64,000 nt of DNA. Origin: Xanthoparmelia taractica. Lineage: Eukaryota; Ascomycota; Lecanoromycetes; Lecanorales; Parmeliaceae. A program made the translations under genes and the position numbers. Positions 1 to 11,273 of the stretch are shown here, piece by piece. The stretch lies in contig MU853181.1 of NCBI GenBank assembly GCA_033085395.1, positions 310,001 to 374,000 of the forward strand, written 5' to 3'. The notes below the pieces were generated by a model. The model saw only the letters and a program-made list of their open reading frames with translations. It made no database searches and was not told where the DNA came from. Position 1 is the stretch's first letter. Every line of letters starts with the position of its first letter.

Positions 1-170
1 GGAAACAGGCACACGGAGGAGAGAGGGAGAGAGTGTGTATACGATGAATAGCATCAGAATGTTTACTCGTCGGCTGAACCTCGGCGCCTCGTCTCCGCAA
101 AATCATAGAAAAGAGAGAGTGCAAAGACTACCCTAGAGATTACCCTCCCACAAGCACCGCAAACACAACA

Positions 171-1172
171 ATGCCACCCACCGACAACCCCCCCACCCCA
201 CAAATCCCGATCCTCCTCCTCAAAACCCCCTCCCCAACCCCCACCACCGACGCCTACACCCTCCACCTACCCCCACCCTTCGCCCCAACCTACGTCCCCG
301 TCCTCTCCCACACCCTCCTCCCAGACCCCCTCATAAAACTCCTCCTCACGCACTTCACGCCCAACCCCTCCCCTGACCGCCTCCCCGACCCCAAACCCTT
401 CCCCTACGGCGCCCTGATATTCACATCCCAGCGCTCCGTCGCCGCCTTCGCTTCCGCGCTGAATGCGCCGCCAGTGGTGAAGATCCGGGAGCGGGTAGCG
501 GAGGGGCTTGGTGGTGGTGGTGGTGGCGGCGGCGGTGTGCGATTCTATGTTGTAGGGCCGGCGACGGAGCGGGCGCTGCGGGCGGTGCGGGACGAGCGGT
601 GTGCTGGGTGTGGGATTTATGGGGGTGAGGGGGCGGGGAGTGGGGAGGTGCTTGCGAGGATTATGTTGGGAAAGGACGGGGAGCGGGAAGCGGCGTATGA
701 TGTGCGAGAGGGAGAAGGAGGGAGGAAGAAACCGGCGCTGTTTCTGGTTGGGGAGAAGAGGAGGGATGTCATACCGCGCATGCTTATGGATCCGGAATTG
801 CCGGAGAGGGAGAGGGTACAGGTTGATGAGATGGAGGTCTATAGGACAGGCGAACTGGAAGAGTTCGAGTTCCAGTTTACGCAGACGCTATCCCGGACGA
901 AGTCCGACTCGCTGAGGTGGGTCGTGGTATTCTCGCCCACGGCTGGGGAAGGAATGTTTGGAGGTTTGGGATGGCTGGACAAGGCCAACGGGAGGGTCAA
1001 AGCCGATATAATGGGGCCGGGCAGGAGGACATTTATAGCCTGTATCGGTCCTACGACCAGGGAATACCTGGTCCAGGAGTTTGGGTTCGAACCTGATGTT
1101 GTTGCGAAAAAGCCGAGTCCACAAGGCGTGAAGGACGGGATTGAAAGCTTCATGATGGAGAGAGGATTATGA
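171..1172 (+). CDS. HEM4: Uroporphyrinogen-III synthase
   Basis: This enzyme closes and inverts ring D of hydroxymethylbilane to give uroporphyrinogen III, the fourth step of haem synthesis, in the cytosol. It is a single exon of 333 residues, somewhat longer than the usual 260-300. Family-typical blocks are seen: an N-terminal start ILLLKTPSP, GALIFTSQRSV near residue 85, FYVVGPATERAL after it, VVFSPTAGEGMF, and near the C-terminus ACIGPTTREYL followed by VAKKPSPQGV. A run of nine glycines near residue 115 sits in a loop and is the main oddity. The first 300 coding bases are very C-rich and the next 350 very G-rich, so the two halves look compositionally unlike. The start is the first ATG of the open frame. 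It converges on the MAP kinase gene, with about 310 bp between stops. Confidence 0.93.
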   Translation: MPPTDNPPTPQIPILLLKTPSPTPTTDAYTLHLPPPFAPTYVPVLSHTLLPDPLIKLLLTHFTPNPSPDRLPDPKPFPYGALIFTSQRSVAAFASALNAPPVVKIRERVAEGLGGGGGGGGGVRFYVVGPATERALRAVRDERCAGCGIYGGEGAGSGEVLARIMLGKDGEREAAYDVREGEGGRKKPALFLVGEKRRDVIPRMLMDPELPERERVQVDEMEVYRTGELEEFEFQFTQTLSRTKSDSLRWVVVFSPTAGEGMFGGLGWLDKANGRVKADIMGPGRRTFIACIGPTTREYLVQEFGFEPDVVAKKPSPQGVKDGIESFMMERGL

Positions 1173-1484
1173 AAACCTCTCTGCTACATCTAAATCTAAT
1201 CGTTGAAAGAACGAATATTCGAATGCTGAAGCTATATTGCTATCCTTGTTTTCGTACCCTCGAGTACAAGCACACAGCCACTCAAGCTGATAAAATCAAG
1301 ATGAAAGGAGATTCCACATATGCACCAGGATGCTCGAAGACACATAGCCTAGGCCCGGCTCCTTAGCACCGAATGAGATCGCGAGAGCCACATCTATCGT
1401 CACCAGCCGACAAATGAGAGCTAGGCATGATCTATCTTCGATTGTCCAATCACATCGTCCAAATCGGGTCGTCATTAAAGGATC

Positions 1485-2755
1485 CTATCTCATGATTTCT
1501 GCAAATATCAACTCTGTCATTGGATTAGCAAATGAAGCAGTATAAGGATGATAGACAGCCTACGTTTCAATTCCTCCTTGGTCAGCGTATCTTTGTTCTT
1601 GTCAAAGTCGAAGAACTCCTCCGGGATGGCTTCTGCGGTTGGCTCGTCTTCTGGGTCATGATACGGCTCCAGGTAAGGGTGCCTGAGCGCCTCTTCGACG
1701 GTAATTCTCTTCACAGGGTTGAAGGCGAGAAGCTTCTCTAACAGGTCCAAGGCAAGATCGGAAGTCTTGGGGAACATTGCTTTCATAGGTATCTTCTTCT
1801 TGAACGGCAGAGAGCGGATGTATTCTCGCGCGCGCCGAGACTTGATACCGTAGTAATCTTCCATGGTCGGGGTGCCCAGGACGTCGAGGATGAGTGTCAA
1901 CTGGTGGTGGTCTGTCACTGGTGAGAAGTGCTGAAAGAGAGGCACGGGGTAGATACCTACAATCTTTTCCGGGGAACAAAGGCTTGCCATTCAACATCTC
2001 CGCCAAAATGCATCCCACACTCCATACATCAATGGCTTTCGTATACTCTTTGAACGTAAGCATAATTTCGGGCGCGCGGTACCACCTCGTTGCGACGTAT
2101 TCAGTCATAAATCCTGAATTGTCTTCGGTAGATGCTGCAGATCTGGCGAGTCCAAAGTCACAGACCTTCAGATCGCAATTGGCGTTGAGCAACAGATTGG
2201 AGGGTTTGAGGTCCCGATGGAGGACGTTCGCCGAATGCATGGCTTTCAAAGCACGCAGCGTTTGATAGATAAAGTATTGGCAATGATCGTCGGACAAATC
2301 TTGAGTGCGAATGACACGATGCATGTCTGTCTCCATGAGCTCCTTTAAGTGGATTAGCACAGAGCTCACTGTCGCGGCCAGTCAGACTTACCTGAATCAG
2401 ATAGACTTCTGAGAAGGTTTCGTAATTTCTTGGCTTCTGGATGTCAAGGATAGAAATAATGTTCTCGTGGTTGAAGTAGCGCAGTAGTTTCATCTCTCGT
2501 AACGTACGGAGACAAAACATGGAGTGGTCGAAAGGAGTGATCTTCTTGATTGCAACCTTCTGGCCTGAAGGTTTATGGAGCGCAGAACTTCTGTGTATCA
2601 GTACATACTGCCCCATATGGCTCTCGTTGTACGGCGGCTTACCATACAACGCCGTAGGCACCCTCTCCAACCACGTCTTGAATGTCATATTGGTCAGAGA
2701 CGTTGAAGGAGATCTTTCTGGACCCGCCTGGTGGTGCTGGTTGCTGACGTGACAT
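1485..2755 (-). CDS. Fus3/Kss1-type MAP kinase (Pmk1/Fmk1 orthologue)
   Basis: This is the terminal kinase of the pheromone/filamentation cascade; in plant pathogens the orthologue controls appressorium and invasive growth. Exons are 2643-2755, 2392-2587, 1961-2342, 1564-1911 and 1485-1513, giving 355 residues, normal for the family. Visible motifs are the glycine loop GEGAYGVV (about 30-37), catalytic lysine in VAIKK, HRDLKPSNLL, DFGLA, and the activation lip TEY followed by VATRWYRAPE. The C-terminal acidic DKNKD segment is followed by a spliced tail ending EIMR. All four introns are 49-63 nt with good GT-AG ends. The last coding exon is only 29 nt, and reading through the preceding intron would give a wrong C-terminus. 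The start ATG at 2755 begins MSRQQPAPP, as in other members. Confidence 0.95.
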
Positions 2756-4377
2756 TGTGCCTTGCGAGACTCAGGCTTTACAAAAGATGGGCGCGACGAG
2801 GAAAGTTGCGATGAAGAAACCGTCTGGAAGACGCCGTCGAGCTCTATGATGACTTGCTGGACGAATGATGGAGTCAGCTAATCACTTCTCCGAATATTCT
2901 GGCGAATGAGGAAGGTGCTGTGTTTTCGAAGAAAATGGTAAGATATTGAGTTGTCAAAGGCTCCGAAGTGTCGCCTCGAAGCATTAAGAGATTTCGAGAG
3001 TTCCGATGGGCCAAAGTGACGAAGAGGATTAGAGGTAAAACAGATCTTGCAACAAATGCCGGCGCCATCTCTGTAACAAGGGGCCAGGAGCAATGCTTAA
3101 GATCGGTAACAGTTTTGCTTGGAGAAGACAATTGAAGTGGAAGGCATTCGGTGAGCAGCTTACCTGCTGTGATAGATATGTGTATTCTTGCAAATTGGCT
3201 CCCGCTGAACACGTCCACTGTAAACCCAAATATGTTGGTAGCTCGGAGTTGTTCGTGATATTGGGAAGGTTCCCGGTAGGCTTCGGCGCCGGGCTATATC
3301 GGATTCTTTTATGAAAAGATGAATGTTGTTTCGACTCTTTGACGGTGAAATCTGAATCGCTGGTCTCACGATAGATCAATGTTTTGGCTTGCTGGAAAGA
3401 TGGTCGAAGTTGTGGTTGTCTGAGCTAGCTGGGAAGGCTGAGGCTGTGGGGCTGAAGTTTTGAGGAAGGGCAAGGATGCAAGACAATACGCACTGCGTCT
3501 GCTGGTGCTATTAGAGAAGGTTTCTTTGGCTGTTCTCATATGCAGCGTGACGAGAAGTGAGGCTGAAGGGAGGGATTCTGGTACCTTTTCTTTGTGTTGC
3601 GTTCAGCGTGAACCCCACCAATCAGCTTCGGCGAGTGTTCCCAAGGGTGAAACGTTGGGGTAGCTTGAAGAAAGCAGAGGCGCGCAGAGCTACTCAAGGT
3701 TCTGAGTGTACTTCTATAAGGGAATCTCGTTGTTTCAGAGTTGCTTTGCAGTGCCACAGTAGTGGTGATTTTATTTGAGCGAGTCAGGGAGCTCAGGTAC
3801 ACAAGGAGGCAGCGTCTACGCATGGCGCTAGTGGTGGGGAATGTCCAAATTCGAGACTGGGAACGGCTGGTTAGAAATGCACGCCATTAAAGAATAAGCG
3901 CCGCATTTGCCGAATAAAACTTCAAGCCTGATAATGACAGTAACAGTGTGACAGACAACCCACTCGCTCACTTTGATGTGCTTCGATATGTATTCTATCT
4001 TCTACAGGTCCTGTTCAAGCGAGACCCTACCCTACGCTTCAAGTTTGGAGTAACGTGCTTGTCGTGCTAGGAGATACATCTTGCACGCGGACACACGCTG
4101 TACCCTTGATTCTTTTCTGGTAGCGAACTTTTAAATCGAGGCGAACCTTAAATTGCCACGAGGTCAGACTGGGCTATATCGATCTATCTGCTAGTATAAA
4201 GGTTGCAACTTGTAGATAGTATCACCAAGTGGACCTGTGACACGATCCACCAGCCCCAAATCTGTACAATGTTTGGCACTGATACCGAAATCGGCTCAGC
4301 AACAAAGCGCCACCTACTTTGTTTTGGACCGGCTCTCACTGGAATGAGCTCAAAAATCCTTCTGGCTCATTCATCTA
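2756..4377. other. Long region upstream of MAP kinase and downstream of SEC24
   Basis: About 1.6 kb with no supported gene. Short open frames of up to 116 codons occur on both strands but lack recognisable motifs and overlap each other. The half near 2756 probably holds the promoter and 5' leader of the MAP kinase gene; long leaders with introns are common for this gene, but I could not define one. Confidence 0.5.
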
Positions 4378-7356
4378 TCATTGAAACTACGATCAGTAAG
4401 GGCAACGGGGAGCTCGCGATTAGGGGCACTAACCTTTTCCCTCATGGTGCCCAACCACTGCGCCAGGCTAACGCCTTGATCCGCCCTGTCCTCCACGAGC
4501 ATGGATTGGGCCCACAGCCTCATCCCCGGCTCACCATCCTCGCGCACCACATACAGACTCGGCACGACGATGCTCCCCACCCCTTTGCTCCTGTGGTCCC
4601 GACTTTTCTCCACGATCGCTCTGACCCGCTCATTGAAGTCGTTGTCGAGCACTGGCAATGTCGTCTTGCCTACCTTCAGCTGTGTCCGATCCGGCACGTC
4701 GAAGACATCTTCCACCAGCTGAGGGACAGCCTCGCGGCCCACCCAAAGAAATTGCGTTTGGCCATCATCGATGAGGTAAAGCCCGTATGGAACGAGACTC
4801 TGGGAAGAGAGGTTGATCGGAGGTGGCAGAGTAATGTCACCATTCTCTTCATCAGGTAAGCCAGCACTGTCGGGCATGTCGTGCAACGAGTACATCTTAG
4901 GGTAAATAAACTGAATGAGTAGTGGTAGGGGCAAGGTCGAAAGCTGGCACAAGGCAGCGGAGCGCATATCGCTTGGTATTTGCGCGGATTGTCGAAGGCC
5001 AATCTATTGACAATGAGAAACTGATTTCGCCTCTAAGGCTCATGCGGGCTACAACTCACATTCTTTATTAAGCCCAAGAAAAGGACAGGCAAGCATCTGA
5101 GGTTAGTGGGAAATTGCAGGCCACCGCCTCCCATGTTGCCACCAGCCAATTCTTTTCTGTATGTCTGTAGAAGCTCAATGAGCTTAGCTCTTAGTGCATC
5201 TCGTGCGGGTTCTAGTCCGCTGCCCAAGGCACGCTCAACGGCTTTGTGACTGAAAACGGTAGCAATTGCAGCTTGGTCCGCGGAGGCGTAAACGTCCGCA
5301 AGTGACTGAGTTGTCGGCAAAGCAAGGGTCATAACCCTGATTCGTCTCTCGCCATTGCATGTTGTATGCAGCACAGCACTTTGTAAGCAGACAACGCCTT
5401 TGGTCAACGACTCGTCGATAGCAACTTCAACCACGTAACCCTGATCTCGAGGAAACGCAGGGAATGCACAGAGATCCGAACTGCGGTTAAAAAAGTTTCC
5501 GTAGAAAGTACTCATCCGCAAGCCAGTAGTAGCTCTGACCCGGAGTACAGCTTCAAGACCAATCTCAGCCGACAAGTAGTCGGAGAACTCCCGCGCAAAC
5601 TTGATTGCATCTTCGCTTCTTGCTGCATTCCATCCTGGATAAAAGTACGTTTGACCTCCTGTATATCTTGGTAGATTGCTCAATGACGCGACGTCTTGAT
5701 ACTGAGATGAAAAAAGGAACATATCGATGGATACTTGATTTTTCGAGCATTCAACCGCAAAGCTCTTGTAGAAACTATTCGCAGTCTGTAAGAGACTGCT
5801 CTCCTTGCTGGTTCCCAGAATCTTTTTATCTTCCCTCATCTCAAGCTTTCCATGTCCAAGGTTCGGAAGGCTTGCAGTTAGAACGGTAAGCTTTCCCCCC
5901 ACGGGAGATATCAACTTGTGACCAGCTCGTAGTGCGGATCCCATGCAAGAGCCAGCGTTTTGAGTATTTTGAAACATCTCTTGGAGCTTCCCCAGGAAGT
6001 TTTCGATGTTCTCTCGGCACTCAGTCAATGTTACCAGTAGATCGACAGGTGTTGGCAAGAAGGGCTCCTCCAGGTCGCTGACGACCATCATACTCGGCTC
6101 ACCATTTTCGCTGTCATCGCGAGGGATTGAGAAATAGTGAAGGCTTGAGTCTACAGCCATGAATCCAAGCCTCGTACGTCGATCGGCATTGGGGATGCGG
6201 TCCAAGCTCTCAAGGATACAGCGAGCTCCAGTGGCTAGCAGACCATTGGTCACAGAATTGTAGCTGACATCAAAGAGAAACAAGTAGACCAGTGGCTGAG
6301 GTGGGCGGACCATATACTCTTGAGGTGCAACAAATTCGACGACAGAGTGGTTGAGTTCGGGCCTCGACCATCTGTCGAGTTGCTTTTGCGCCGCTGCATC
6401 CCAATCAAAGGCTTGTGGGACCTCATTGGTAAGATTGCACATATTACACCGCCATCGATGGCCTTGATCTAGGAAGGTTGCGAATGGATTGATGTATGAT
6501 CGGCAACGTCTACACCGAGCAATTACCTGGTCAGGGACTACCGGAACTGGGTCCTCGTGGTCGTGCAGTGAGCTATAAGGTTGTATGACCAGTGCGAAGG
6601 GTAGTTTAGATTTCTTGAGTAGCGCGTGCGTCGTTGGGACAGCGTTAAGCGTCGAGCGGACATATTTGGGGGAGCAGTTAGCATCTGGAGAAGGGGTGAC
6701 ACTGGACTACTAAAGTCAGCGGCTGATGGCTCTGATAGGAACTATATAACACTCACATTGGGTGGCAGATTTATCGATGGTGGTGGGCGGCTTAGTTCGG
6801 AGAAATCCAGACGTTGATTCAGGAGATCTGTTGGTATGAGCGGGTTCATCGCAGGACGTCCTTGCACATGTCCCTGCATCGGCAGAGGCACGTTTTGTCC
6901 CTGGCCACCCATAGCAAGATTGCTCATGCCCTGAGTAACCCCAGCCATACCTGTTTGCGAAGATGGTGCTCCGTGTGTAGGGTAGGCTGGGTCAGGAGGC
7001 TGGTAGCCACCAACAGCAGGAAAGGGATGTGATTGTCCATAGCCAGGGGCCCCTCCCATACCAGGCGAGGCCGGGTGTGATCCGTAGGCGGGTCCTGCAT
7101 ATCCTGGCTGCGGCTGCGGTTGCGGTTGCATACCAGGTGGTCCGGGATATGCTCCGCCACCTTGCTGCTGCCCGCCCAGCGCCGAATTTGCACCTGCCCC
7201 AAAGTCATACGCTTGCCCAGCATAATTGCGTTTTCTTCGACCTCCAACAGTGGGTGCTGGTGGGATCTGTTGCTGGTTGGGGTCATCCTGCTCATGCTGA
7301 TACTGCTCGTGGTTTGGTTGAGTATTGGGAGGGTAGCCCGGTTGTGGAGTTGCCAT
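4378..7356 (-). CDS. SEC24: COPII coat subunit Sec24
   Basis: Sec24 is the cargo-selecting subunit of the Sec23/24 inner COPII coat on ER exit sites. Exons are 6757-7356, 5060-6706, 4434-5003 and 4378-4386, giving 941 residues. The N-terminal 200 residues are Pro/Gln/Gly-rich and disordered, with RRKRNYAGQAYDF near residue 40. Then come the zinc finger (CRRC ... CNMC), the trunk starting at PPQPLVYLFLFDVS, a beta-sandwich, the helical domain (RSAALCQLSTLPLPLL) and the C-terminal gelsolin-like domain (FLWVGREAVPQLV). Introns are 47-56 nt and phase 0, each restoring the family sequence. The last intron leaves a coding exon of three codons (Phe-Gln-stop). Reading through it instead would add about 18 unrelated residues, so that terminus is less certain than the rest. 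Confidence 0.94.
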
Positions 7357-7880
7357 GCTCGGGCTCGCCCAGTTGCAAGTGATCCGGTCTGCCCTTAAAA
7401 GCTGCAGCCTCGTGGATTGAGAAGTATCGAAGATTGCTCGAGGGGCCTTTTTCTTCTCCGCTCTTCAAACCTACACGTTGTTCGGGTTGACGCTCTGGGC
7501 AGAATGCCAGAAGAGTTGTATGGGGACAGCGATTGTGTGAGAATACGGGCCAACCAAAAAGGGTTGCTCTTGCGTTCACAAATGGAGATCTGTAGCTTGG
7601 CATGCCAAACCCTATATCAATGACTAATCAATGAGGGCTAGAAAACCGGACGGAGCGCAAAGTGTGGGCTTCGTTAATCATACTATTGACTGGGATGCCC
7701 CTCCTATTGCTATTTGGAGATTTAGTCTAAGGTATGACGGATCTCTATCTCAACGGAAGATCATATCTTAGCACCCGGGCGAGCAGCAACAGAGCGAGGG
7801 GCTGATTTCTGTTGTCTTTCCGTCCTTCTCATCCCTTGTGTCATTTTCGAAGAATAAATTGCTCTATCGTGCATAACAAG
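7357..7880. promoter_or_regulatory. Divergent intergenic region, SEC24 / methyltransferase
   Basis: About 520 bp between the start codons of two divergent genes. It must carry both promoters. I see no gene and no distinctive operator here. Confidence 0.4.
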
Positions 7881-8696
7881 ATGGCACAGAAATTCGATGT
7901 TTACCTTTCGGACCACTCGGAGGCGGTCTTGAAGGCTCATAATTTACGTACGGCTGCCAATTCAGCTGCATACCTCCTGAGTTCTATTCTCCCCACTATG
8001 AAAATCTGTGACATAGGATGTGGTCCCGGATCTATCACAGCTGACCTTGCTACATTGGTACCTGATGGCCAAGTTGTCGGTGTCGATATGGGACATGATG
8101 TCGTCGAAAAGGCTCGCTTAATGGCTGCTGATCGTGGTATCAAGAATGTCAGGTTTCAGGTCGCCGACGCAGATGCTCTGGGCTTTCCAGATCACACATT
8201 CGATGTTGTCCATTGTCATCAAGTTCTACAACACCTCGCTGATCCTGCCAGTGCACTGCGTGAATGGCGTCGAGTTACAAAACCAGGTGGTATCGTGGCT
8301 TGCTGCGAATCAGACTTTGATTCTGCAACCAGTTACCCTGAGATCAAGGCACTTGCTGATTTCAAAGATGTATATCTGAAAACAGCCAGATTTCGAGGTG
8401 GGGAACCGAATGGGGGACGCCACCTAATTGCATGGGCTCGCGAATCAGGTATTGATCGGTCGTGCATTACTGCTACTGCAAAGGTCTGGTGTTACTCCAA
8501 CCCTGAGGAAAGGGCGTACTGGAGCAACATGTGGACCGATCGCCTGCTCACCTCGTCGCTCGCCAAGAACGCGATGGATGGTGGATTTGCCACTCAAGAG
8601 GATATCGATCGCTTCGTCGAAGGATGGCAGGAATGGGGTGACGACGAGAATGGTTGGTACACTTTTACCCATGGCGAAATCCTTTGCCGAGTGTAA
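7881..8696 (+). CDS. Class I SAM-dependent methyltransferase (UbiE/UMTA-like)
   Basis: A 271-residue single-exon enzyme of the small-molecule class I methyltransferase fold. Motif I is ICDIGCGPGSITADLA, followed by the acidic end of strand 2 (VVGVDMG), motif II-like ADADALGFPDHTFD, and the post-motif HQVLQHLADP and KPGG. The start at 7881 (MAQKFDVYLSDHSEAV) is preferred over an in-frame ATG at 7812, because homologues begin at or near this Met and the upstream part looks like leader. The C-terminal third has the GGFATQEDI and WYTFTHGEILCR elements usual in the fungal family. The substrate cannot be told from sequence. Its neighbours are housekeeping genes, so nothing ties it to a cluster. Confidence 0.85.
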   Translation: MAQKFDVYLSDHSEAVLKAHNLRTAANSAAYLLSSILPTMKICDIGCGPGSITADLATLVPDGQVVGVDMGHDVVEKARLMAADRGIKNVRFQVADADALGFPDHTFDVVHCHQVLQHLADPASALREWRRVTKPGGIVACCESDFDSATSYPEIKALADFKDVYLKTARFRGGEPNGGRHLIAWARESGIDRSCITATAKVWCYSNPEERAYWSNMWTDRLLTSSLAKNAMDGGFATQEDIDRFVEGWQEWGDDENGWYTFTHGEILCRV

Positions 8697-9674
8697 GACG
8701 ACAAGGGCCTTTATCCCAACTGCAGATTTAGGACGTACTCTCGAATCTCAGAGTCCAGATTGTCAAGCAAGATAAGCACTAGCACTAAGAATAAGCTATC
8801 TCCTGTCTCATCAATTTTTGACCAAGCGCCTTCGAGCTTCTGATTTGCACTCTCCCAGATCTATCTTAGCTTTGCTGGTAGATTTACTCGTCCTCAGATA
8901 TTATAGTCACATGGCTATGTTGTACATCAATGACTATAAGTTCCACGTCTTCCGTTTGCGAGACTGGATAGGCAGGAGGCGTCGTCCCAAGAAAAGAAGT
9001 CGAACCGCTCAAATGTCTCAGTAATTACGGTGTCACTGACTAGAACTTTGATGAACGGCTTCTGGTCAGCCTGAAAGAGCTTCGTCACTAACCGAAAAGT
9101 TCCATAGGGACGATATCTCGAACCGAATCAGGGATGTAAAGTACTAGGTCTTGAGCTCTTTCTCATAGCTTGCCTGCTAAACTCAATAACCCCGTTAGAT
9201 ATTATAAGCATGACTATAATAGGCTCTAGGCTGGATTAAGCATAAGAGACTGATTTCGTAGTCGCCTTGTCCGGTAAATTTTTTCACGAGAATGTCTTTG
9301 CGATCCTGACCTGTTAGGAGACGAGAGTACGCAGCTCAGCTTACAGCTTCAGTCATAGAGATCAGCCCTTACTCAGGGCATATTGATCTCGTAGACATAG
9401 CAATAGGCCGTCATGACATTGAAGCAATCAATGCGAGGATGGTCTTTAGAAGTTGAGAGTGCCTTATCAACAAGAAGATCGATAACTGCCCTTTGGTACG
9501 AATACTTTGCCGCGTAGGATATGGTAGTAGTACTCGGCCGCCGTACACCTCGAGTGCGCCAAACAAATTATATCCTCCCGCCTCGGTCAAGTTCGCTGTT
9601 CACAAGGAACAATTTCTGGCTCCCTTCCATGAAGGTTCTAATCCTATAAAGCCCCAAAACCGGAAGAGCTAGTC
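8697..9674. other. Intergenic region upstream of UTP15
   Basis: About 980 bp with no supported gene. Only short open frames (at most 68 codons) are present. The right end is the UTP15 promoter and leader. Confidence 0.5.
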
Positions 9675-11273
9675 ATGTCGGCACCAGTGCTTCCCCTTCA
9701 GCCTGTAAAGCTCCCTCCCGGGCCTTCTACTTTGACCCCAGAGCAGACATACTGGCGCACTTTCAAGTCCCAGCAGCTTGTGCCCTCACCCTCAAATAAC
9801 CCAATCACTCACATATCCAGCCCCCTCCCTCCGTCAAACGCCCTCGCTCAAGCGTCGGACCACTTCGCAGTTACGACCGGAACTCGTGTACAGATCTTTT
9901 CGGTCCGCAATCGCAAACTTGTGAAGACTATATCTCGCTTCGATGACATTGCCCATGGCGCCGAGATCAGACGCGATGGCCGTGTGATGGTTGCCGGAGA
10001 CGAGAGCGGCGCAATCCAGGTGTTTGATGTCAATTCAAGGGCTATCCTCAAAACATGGAAAGAGCATCGACAGCCGGTATGGACCACCAAGTTTTCGCCT
10101 ACAGAGCCTACGACTTTGATGAGCGCGAGTGACGACCGCACAGTCCGGCTATGGGATCTACCCAGTCAGGAGAGTACAACTACATTTGTTGGTCACCAGG
10201 ATTATATTAGGAGTGGGGCGTTCATGCCAGGCCAAGCCTCTGGCCTGCTAGTTTCTGGAAGTTATGATCAAACGGTCAAGTTGTGGGACCCCAGAGCTCC
10301 TTCAAGCGCAGTCATGACTTTCAAGCATCTTGCTCCCGTCGAGGACGTGTTGCCAATGTCATCTGGAACCACCGTTCTTGCGGCCGCCGACAATCAGATA
10401 TCAGTGCTCGACTTGGTTGCCGCACGACCTCTACACATACTGAAGAACCACCAGAAGACTGTCACGTCCTTATGCTTGGCCTCGAATAACACGAGGCTTG
10501 TGAGTGGAGGATTGGACGGTCACTTGAAGGTATTTGAGACTACTGCTTGGAATGTCGTGGCTGGATCTAAATACCCCTCGCCTATTCTCTCAATATGCAT
10601 CATCAGCGCTGGCAGTGTACGGGAAGATCGTCATGTGGCAGTCGGTATGCAATCTGGCAATCTCTCCATTAAGACACGACTATCCGGCCAGCAAAAGGTC
10701 AAGGAAAGGGAACGGCAAAAGGAAATGCAAGCATTGGTCGAAGGCAACATCGAAGAGCTTGATAGAAAGAGGGCGAAAAAGAGGCCAAAGGGATTGGAGA
10801 AGCGCTTCAGGGGTCAGGATTTCACTGGCGAAGGCGCAGATATCATTATTGAGGGACGAACCAAGGGAAACTACAAACCCAAGCCATGGGAAGCTCTACT
10901 ACGAAAAGGCAAATACGCAGCAGCCCTAGACGAAGTGCTGCAAGGCCAAAACCTCCCAGCAACAATCACCCTCCTGACCGCTCTCCGTCACCGCTCTGCA
11001 ACAAGGACCGCATTGTCCGGTCGAGACGACGTATCCCTCCAGCCCATCTTCAAATGGGTCTGCAAGTACGTTACGAACCCGCGATATGTCAACTTGTGCG
11101 TCGATATCGGCATGCTCATAATGGACCTCTACTCGTCGCATATGGGTGAGTCTCCGGAGATTGATCAACTCATGGCACGACTGCATAAGGTCGTTCGCTC
11201 GGAAGTGGCGAGGTCGCAGCAAGCCTGGCAGACTGAAGGTATGCTCGGGATGCTCGTCAACTCTGCGGGTTGA
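9675..11273 (+). CDS. UTP15: U3 snoRNP / t-UTP component Utp15
   Basis: Utp15 is a WD40 subunit of the t-UTP (UtpA) complex of the small-subunit processome, which acts in the nucleolus on pre-18S rRNA. It is a single exon of 532 residues, the expected length. The N-terminus has the family block EQTYWRTFKSQQLVPSPS. WD repeats follow, with SDDRTVRLWDLPS and SGSYDQTVKLWDPRAP clearly visible, then SGGLDGHLKVFET. The C-terminal UTP15 domain includes GADIIIEGRTKGNYKPKPW and a helical end with KWVCKYVTNPRYVNL. A charged stretch of KERERQKEMQ separates the two halves. Nothing looks unusual. Confidence 0.95.
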   Translation: MSAPVLPLQPVKLPPGPSTLTPEQTYWRTFKSQQLVPSPSNNPITHISSPLPPSNALAQASDHFAVTTGTRVQIFSVRNRKLVKTISRFDDIAHGAEIRRDGRVMVAGDESGAIQVFDVNSRAILKTWKEHRQPVWTTKFSPTEPTTLMSASDDRTVRLWDLPSQESTTTFVGHQDYIRSGAFMPGQASGLLVSGSYDQTVKLWDPRAPSSAVMTFKHLAPVEDVLPMSSGTTVLAAADNQISVLDLVAARPLHILKNHQKTVTSLCLASNNTRLVSGGLDGHLKVFETTAWNVVAGSKYPSPILSICIISAGSVREDRHVAVGMQSGNLSIKTRLSGQQKVKERERQKEMQALVEGNIEELDRKRAKKRPKGLEKRFRGQDFTGEGADIIIEGRTKGNYKPKPWEALLRKGKYAAALDEVLQGQNLPATITLLTALRHRSATRTALSGRDDVSLQPIFKWVCKYVTNPRYVNLCVDIGMLIMDLYSSHMGESPEIDQLMARLHKVVRSEVARSQQAWQTEGMLGMLVNSAG

